Assembly (NCBI GenBank): GCA_035457705.1
Contig: DATIBD010000011.1
Span: forward strand, 1 to 64,000
Length of the DNA stretch: 64,000 nucleotides
Direction of reading: 5' to 3'
Origin: DASPGQ01 sp035457705
GTDB lineage: Bacteria > Acidobacteriota > Vicinamibacteria > Marinacidobacterales > SMYC01
A program made the position numbers and the translations under genes. Below the pieces are notes generated by a model, which saw only the letters and a program-made list of their open reading frames with translations, did no database searches and was not told where the DNA came from. Of the stretch, positions 58,877-64,000 are shown one piece after another. Position 1 is the stretch's first letter; every line of letters starts with the position of its first letter.

Positions 58877-61800
58877 ATGACGTTCCACCGACGAGTCGTC
58901 CTATCGCTCATAGCGCTCTGCTTCGTCGCTCTCATCGCCCTTTTCCTTCTGGCGCAAACTCCATTTTTTGCCCGACGAGTGGCGGACTGGATCGAGCGGT
59001 CGACCGACGGGGGGCTCCGAATCGGAGAGCTCAGCTACGAGCTCTGGAGAGGGGAGGTCATATTTCGTGACCTCGAGTGGAGCTCGGCCGCTCTCACCGC
59101 CGAGGTTCCCGAGGTCGATGTCGAGCTCTCCCTGTCCGGGAAACACCGTGTCGTCGTGCAGCGTCCTCGCGCCACCTGGCTTGGCGGCACCGCAGAAGGC
59201 GGTGGCACGATCTCGCTTCCGCTCCTACCGCCGGTAAGCGTCACGATCGTCGACGGCTCGTTCTTCATGGATCGCCTGGAAGTAACGTCCGTGGAAGCCT
59301 CGTTCGATGAGACCGGCGGAACGGTCCGGGCCGAGCGCATCGCGTTGTCCGAGCTCGAGCCTCTGACGGCGGCGGCCGATTTCTCCCTCGGGCAGAACCT
59401 CGTAGCCTTTCGAGACCTTCGGGTCACCGGGTACGGTGGCGCGGCGGAAGCAACCGGGAGGCTCGATCTCGAATCCGATCGGCAATCTTTCGAAGTGCAC
59501 GTCGAGAACGTCGATCTCGCTCGAATCGACGAACGACTCTCGAGTCGGCTCGCGGGAACGTTCTCGGGGGAGGTTCGAGAGTGGGACTACCGAACGCTCG
59601 AGGGCGCGGGCTCGGTGACACTTCAACCCGACCCAGCGGGTGACATCACTCTCGAAGTGAGTGGAGGGACGGTCCGATTCGAGGCGCCGCAGATGCTCGT
59701 CCGGGGCGTCGCCATCTCGGCCACGGGAGAGATCGGAGAGACCATCGATGCTCGATATCAGGCGCGGCTGACGGAGCTTCCGGAAGCGGTAGAAGGTGCC
59801 ATCCTCGTTCAGGGCACCGTGTCGGGATCGTTCGAAGCACTACGGTCGGATGCAACTTTTCGTGGCGAAAACGTTCGGATCGAGGGCATTCCCCTCGAGC
59901 TTCGAGGCTCGGCGCGCTGGGCGGAGGGGCGAGTTCGGTTGCGGGACGTGATGATCGCACACGAGAGCGGAGCGACGATCCAGATCGATGGGGAGGTCGC
60001 AGATGCACTCGACCTCACGGGCCGGGCGGCCTATGAAAATGAACCGCTGGGCCTGACGGCGGAAGCGGCGCTCGCCATCACGGGTGAAATGACGAAGCCG
60101 AGCGTCCGAGGATCGTTCGATGCCGCAATGGGTGAGGGACGGCTCAGCGGCGAGGGTCGTTTCGACCCGTCGACGCGCCGGATCGAGCTCCGGGGCGAGG
60201 GGGGCGGAATCGCGATCACGGCCGTTCCCGAGGTGACGGGAAGGTTCGACGCGTTGAGCTTCGAAGTCGTGGGAACACTCGATCAGCCGGACGTGGAGGT
60301 CAAGGGTCGGCTCGTCGAAGCCTCTTATCGAGATGTTCCACTTCCCGACCTCTCCCTGTCAGGCCACACGGACGGCACGACGCTCTCGATAGACGGCTCT
60401 CCAATCCTGACCGCCACGATTCGCCTCGAGGCTCCATACGAGACCGAGGCGACGATTTCTCTCGACGCACTCCCGTTGACGGAGCTCGCGCGCACACTAC
60501 CGCAGGGAGCCGAGACGGAGCTCCGGGTTTCTGGAAACGCTCGGCTGGCGTTTCCTTTGACCGACCTCGAGTCCGTTCGATATGGGATCGACGCCACGAG
60601 CGCGCTCGGAGTCTATCGCGGCGTCTTTTTCGGAGCGAGCTCTCCTTTCTTCATCGAAGGGGACCTGGAAGCTTTCTCCGTGCGGGAGCTGACCCTCGTA
60701 GGCGAGGACACGGCGGTAGGTCTCGAAGGCGTCGTCCCTCTGGTGCCAGAAGGCCATGTCGACCTCGACGCGCGCGGAGCCGTTCGACTCGACCTGTTGA
60801 ACCTCTGGTTCCCCGAGGCCGAGCTTTCGGGACGGGCCAATGCTTCGCTCCACGTAGAAGGAGTGCTCGCGGAGCCCGAGTGGAATGGGGACCTCGACAT
60901 CGACGATGCCCGCGGCAAGCTCGGAGAGCTCGAGATTGCCGGAGGGCGGCTCACGATCGAAGGTCGTCGCGAACCCCCCGACCCGGCGGATATCCGTTTT
61001 CGCGCCGAGGGCGTCGTCGCCCGAACGAAGGCCGCCGAGGCGGAGCTCACGTTTTTCGGGGAAGTCACCAGTGAAGACGCTCAGAACCTCGAGACGCTCA
61101 AGGGTCAGGGAAGTCTGGAACGAGTCATCATCCGTGGCCCCGAGCTCGAGGTCGAGAACGACAGTCCCGCCCAATGGAGTCTGGAACGAGGCACGGCGAG
61201 ACTCGACGGCCTGCGTTTCGGGAATCTCTCAATCGCTGCGGAAGCGAGGCCCTTCGGCGAGAGCGTGGAATGGTCCGCAAATCTGGACGGGACGCTCGAC
61301 CATGCGCTCGTGAACCCGTTCGTTTCCGATCTCGGACTGACTTATTCCGGAACCACTTCCCTGAGGCTTACGGCGGCGGGCCAAGGTGGAGAGATTACTC
61401 TCGGCGGCGAGGGGTCCTGGAGCGGCGCGCGGCTCGTTCTTCAGGATCCCCCGCTCGTCTTCAGTAACGTGAGCGGTGCCTTCACGCTGGAAGGCTCTAG
61501 CATCCTCCTGGAGACGCTGACAGCGGACGCGGGCGGAGGCAAGATCTCGGCCTCGGGAAACGTCGCCCTATCGGGCGCGAGCCTGGCAAACGTCGACCTG
61601 ACCGCCCGAGCGAGCTCGGTCCGCTTGAGCTACCCCGAAGGGCTGAGGAGCGAGCTCGACGGCTCGATTCACTTGACCGGCGGCGAGGACCGACTGCGGC
61701 TCAGCGGCGAAGTGGATCTCTCCCGGGCGGTGTTCAGCCGCGATATCGATGTCCAGAGCGAGCTTCTCCACTCGATCGAAGACTTCAGCGCCGTTGCCGA

Positions 61801-64000
61801 GCCGGATTCTTTCGCGGAGTCCATTCTGCTCGACATCCGGGTGCGCGCGATTGAGGGACTTCGCATCGAGAACAATCTCGCTCAAATGGAGACCACGGCG
61901 AACCTGTCGCTCGGAGGAACGCTCGGAACGCCCGAGGTTCAGGGAATCGTCTCTGCCGCGTCGGAGGGAAGTTTCCGCTTCGGTCGCAACGACTATCGGA
62001 TCGAGTCGGGACGCATCGAGCTCGACGGCTATCCTACAGAGCCCGCCCGAATCGACATTCAAGCGCGCACGTCGGTCTCCGGCTACGACATTCACCTGCA
62101 CGTCCATGGGACCACGGACGACCTCATCACCAGCCTCAGTGCACCCGACGATCCCGAGTTGTCCCAAGCCGACATCGCCTCCCTTCTCGTCACCGGTCGG
62201 ACGCTCGAGAACGTCTCCAGCGAGAGCCGTGAGATTCTCGGAGAGCAGATGGCCTCTTACCTCGGATCGACCCTTGGGGACCTCGCCGAGATCGGTCTCG
62301 CCAATGCGCTTCCTTTTCAGATCGTTACCGTCGAGCCGGCATTGATTGCCGCCGAGGCAGACCCCTCGGCGCGATTCACGTTGGGCGCGGCATTGACCGA
62401 TGAGCTGACCGTGGTCTACTCGATCGGCCTCGATGATGCCGAGAACCAGATCTGGATCGTCGACTACGAGCTCCCGCGGCGCGCGAGAACGCAGCTCGTT
62501 CGCCGCGAGGATAACGAGTTCAGCATCGGTCTGACCCAGAAACTGACCTACGACCCCGGAAGACGCGGTCGAGGAGAGGAGAGGGGCCTCCGCGCCTCGA
62601 GCGTTCGTGTGGACTACGGCGGGGAGGAACCACCGGAGAGCCATCCCGAGATTCTCCGCAAGCTGAAGCCCAAACCCGGCGAGCGCTACGACTACTGGAA
62701 ATCCTGGGAGGAATCGGAGCGCATTCGTAAGCGACTCAGCCAGGAAGGCTACCTCGAAGCCACCGTCGACGTGGTGACGACCTCCTGCGGAGCGCGGTGC
62801 ATCGACGTTGTCTACCAGGTCGACCTCGGTGTGCCCGTCGCGTTTCTCTGGGCAGGTGACACGGTCGATGACGCGTTGAAGAGAGCTGTCGTCGCGTCGT
62901 GGAATGGACGGCTGGGTGAAGGCTTCGTGGCCTCCGACCTGGTGACCGTGGCCGAAGGCGGCCTCTTCGAGCGCGGCTACTATCTAGCTCACGTGGAGGC
63001 CTCGACGCAGCGGACGGAGCACGGTGTGACCGTCACCGTCGATTTCGAGACGGGGCCTCGCGGGAAGAGTGTATCGGTCGACTTCCCGGGAATCACGGCA
63101 GTTCCCGAAAGCGTGCTTCGGACGTCGCTCCCCAAGCCAACCTCGGCTGATTTCTACCAGCTTCTTACGACGAGACGCCCGCGCTTGAAACAGCTCCTCG
63201 AGCTTCGCTACGCATCGTTCGGCTATCTTTCGGCCCGGATCGAAGAGCCCGAGCGGCAGTTCAATGACACGACCGGCGAGCTTCACGTAACGATCCCGAT
63301 CGTCGAGGGTTCGCTGTTTCGCGTGGACGGCGTAGAGCTCGAGGGTGTGAGATCCCTCGAAGAAGCCACGCTTCGAGCTCGCATCCCGCTTCAGAATGGG
63401 GCCCCGTTCCGTCCCCCGGATTTCGGTCAATCCCGAGCCGCGATCGCTACGTACTATCGCCAGCAGGGGTTTCCTGACGTAAGCGTTACCGCGAGCGTGC
63501 TCCAGCGCGATGCGCCGGACCGGCTCGGCGCGCGCTACACGGTCTCGGAAGGAGCTCGGGCAACGGTGGGAAACGTGACGGTGGCCGGAAACGAAGGCAC
63601 GAACGAGGGCGTCATTCTCCGAGAGGTTGCCCTGACGCCGGGCGAGCCCATTCGGGTCTCGGAGGTCAACGAGACGCAAAGAAGGCTCTACGAGCTCAGG
63701 GCCTTCCGCTCCGCCGAGGTCGTCGTCTCGGATCCGAGCCCCGGTGAGGCGGAGCGGAACGTGACGGTCCGGGTTCAAGAGGCGCCTCCCCTCGCATTCG
63801 ACTACGGCGCGCGGATCGCAACCGACGGCCTCTTCGAGGTCGTGACCGAAGTAACATCGCCGAACCTTTTCGGGCGCGCGCACCGAGCGGGTCTTCGAGC
63901 GCTCCTTGCATCGAACAACCGCACGTTTCGATTCGGATACCACACACCCTACTTTGCCCGATACAAGCTGATGACCGACTTCTTCGTCGAGCGAGCGATC
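58877..64000 (+). CDS. TamB-like protein fused to an Omp85/BamA-like domain, cut by the window edge
   Basis: The frame is open for at least 1708 residues and runs off the window. A membrane anchor (LSLIALCFVALIALFLLAQ) is followed by a long beta-helical body of AsmA/TamB type. The TamB C-terminal domain (DUF490) lies at about 1035-1220, with DYRIESGRIELDGYPTEPARI and ADIASLLVTGRTL. POTRA-type repeats follow (about 1240-1630; for example FRVDGVELEGVRSLEE and VTVAGNEGTNEGVIL), then the start of a barrel at about 1637 (FDYGARIATDGLFE, TSPNLFGRAHRAGL). TamA and TamB are normally separate proteins in the outer and inner membranes; here both halves are one chain. TACAAT lies 32 bases before ATG 58877. 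It is divergent from cysM. Confidence 0.88.
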   Translation, partial: MTFHRRVVLSLIALCFVALIALFLLAQTPFFARRVADWIERSTDGGLRIGELSYELWRGEVIFRDLEWSSAALTAEVPEVDVELSLSGKHRVVVQRPRATWLGGTAEGGGTISLPLLPPVSVTIVDGSFFMDRLEVTSVEASFDETGGTVRAERIALSELEPLTAAADFSLGQNLVAFRDLRVTGYGGAAEATGRLDLESDRQSFEVHVENVDLARIDERLSSRLAGTFSGEVREWDYRTLEGAGSVTLQPDPAGDITLEVSGGTVRFEAPQMLVRGVAISATGEIGETIDARYQARLTELPEAVEGAILVQGTVSGSFEALRSDATFRGENVRIEGIPLELRGSARWAEGRVRLRDVMIAHESGATIQIDGEVADALDLTGRAAYENEPLGLTAEAALAITGEMTKPSVRGSFDAAMGEGRLSGEGRFDPSTRRIELRGEGGGIAITAVPEVTGRFDALSFEVVGTLDQPDVEVKGRLVEASYRDVPLPDLSLSGHTDGTTLSIDGSPILTATIRLEAPYETEATISLDALPLTELARTLPQGAETELRVSGNARLAFPLTDLESVRYGIDATSALGVYRGVFFGASSPFFIEGDLEAFSVRELTLVGEDTAVGLEGVVPLVPEGHVDLDARGAVRLDLLNLWFPEAELSGRANASLHVEGVLAEPEWNGDLDIDDARGKLGELEIAGGRLTIEGRREPPDPADIRFRAEGVVARTKAAEAELTFFGEVTSEDAQNLETLKGQGSLERVIIRGPELEVENDSPAQWSLERGTARLDGLRFGNLSIAAEARPFGESVEWSANLDGTLDHALVNPFVSDLGLTYSGTTSLRLTAAGQGGEITLGGEGSWSGARLVLQDPPLVFSNVSGAFTLEGSSILLETLTADAGGGKISASGNVALSGASLANVDLTARASSVRLSYPEGLRSELDGSIHLTGGEDRLRLSGEVDLSRAVFSRDIDVQSELLHSIEDFSAVAEPDSFAESILLDIRVRAIEGLRIENNLAQMETTANLSLGGTLGTPEVQGIVSAASEGSFRFGRNDYRIESGRIELDGYPTEPARIDIQARTSVSGYDIHLHVHGTTDDLITSLSAPDDPELSQADIASLLVTGRTLENVSSESREILGEQMASYLGSTLGDLAEIGLANALPFQIVTVEPALIAAEADPSARFTLGAALTDELTVVYSIGLDDAENQIWIVDYELPRRARTQLVRREDNEFSIGLTQKLTYDPGRRGRGEERGLRASSVRVDYGGEEPPESHPEILRKLKPKPGERYDYWKSWEESERIRKRLSQEGYLEATVDVVTTSCGARCIDVVYQVDLGVPVAFLWAGDTVDDALKRAVVASWNGRLGEGFVASDLVTVAEGGLFERGYYLAHVEASTQRTEHGVTVTVDFETGPRGKSVSVDFPGITAVPESVLRTSLPKPTSADFYQLLTTRRPRLKQLLELRYASFGYLSARIEEPERQFNDTTGELHVTIPIVEGSLFRVDGVELEGVRSLEEATLRARIPLQNGAPFRPPDFGQSRAAIATYYRQQGFPDVSVTASVLQRDAPDRLGARYTVSEGARATVGNVTVAGNEGTNEGVILREVALTPGEPIRVSEVNETQRRLYELRAFRSAEVVVSDPSPGEAERNVTVRVQEAPPLAFDYGARIATDGLFEVVTEVTSPNLFGRAHRAGLRALLASNNRTFRFGYHTPYFARYKLMTDFFVERAI

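Noticed and set aside
58669..58935. Short minus-strand frame overlapping the start of cysM as a leader peptide
   Set aside because: It runs in another frame through cysM, has no ribosome site and consists mostly of Arg, Pro and Ser.
61568..62644. Minus-strand reading frame within the TamB-Omp85 gene
   Set aside because: Shadow of the plus-strand gene; no start signal or domain.
1..64000. CRISPR arrays, tRNA, rRNA, transposases, integrase or phage genes
   Set aside because: I looked for direct repeats with spacers, cloverleaf-like sequences and the usual protein motifs and saw none. A dedicated RNA search was not possible.

Overview
The window is high-GC DNA, densely packed with genes on both strands. 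It comes from a bacterium with an outer membrane: there is a TamB/Omp85-type protein, an exported barrel-like protein and many signal peptides. Several features together recall Acidobacteriota: membrane-anchored CadC-type winged-helix proteins fused to PD40 or TPR domains, a LysW-dependent lysine cluster, PEP synthase with its regulator, DUF1028 and M14 exopeptidases. This assignment is an inference, because the window has no rRNA or other marker. I found no tRNA, rRNA, CRISPR array, transposase or phage gene.

Left part (1-12.4 kb). A tight plus-strand operon encodes a radical SAM/SPASM protein cut by the window edge, two methyltransferases, a radical SAM protein of the B12-binding type and an amidohydrolase. 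It meets a minus-strand group of a sulfatase-fold lipoprotein, a polytopic membrane protein, a NAD-dependent epimerase and a GMC-like oxidoreductase. Both look like accessory pathways of unknown product. A Ser/Thr kinase, a CsgG-like protein, an MFS transporter and an alkyltransferase-like DNA repair protein follow.

Middle (17-31.4 kb). Here there are small exported and metabolic genes and three of the four copies of a dispersed palindromic repeat; the fourth is at 41.1 kb. All four copies present the same end to the 3' end of a neighbouring gene. At 26.7-31.4 kb a minus-strand operon encodes a small membrane protein, a sodium/solute symporter, a histidine kinase and a DUF1028 protein. The kinase gene has an in-frame TGA exactly at the first redox cysteine of a peroxiredoxin-like domain. 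A hairpin fitting a bacterial SECIS lies just downstream, so I read it as a selenocysteine-containing redox-sensor kinase.

Right part (31.5-64 kb). This holds an M14 peptidase, a TipA-like MerR regulator, ppsA with divergent ppsR, a DedA-like protein, a barrel-like exported protein, Bcp, two PLP decarboxylases and a wHTH-TPR protein. The lysine operon lysW-X-Y-(amidotransferase)-Z-J starts from a recognisable promoter. Its LysW ends in Gln instead of the expected Glu, and a class II glutamine amidotransferase-like gene sits inside the operon, which suggests a deamidation or gamma-glutamyl hydrolysis step. A cysM-mec-cysO/moeZ operon for thiocarboxylate-dependent cysteine synthesis has CysO fused to MoeZ. 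The window ends in a gene that joins a TamB-like half to an Omp85 half in one reading frame.
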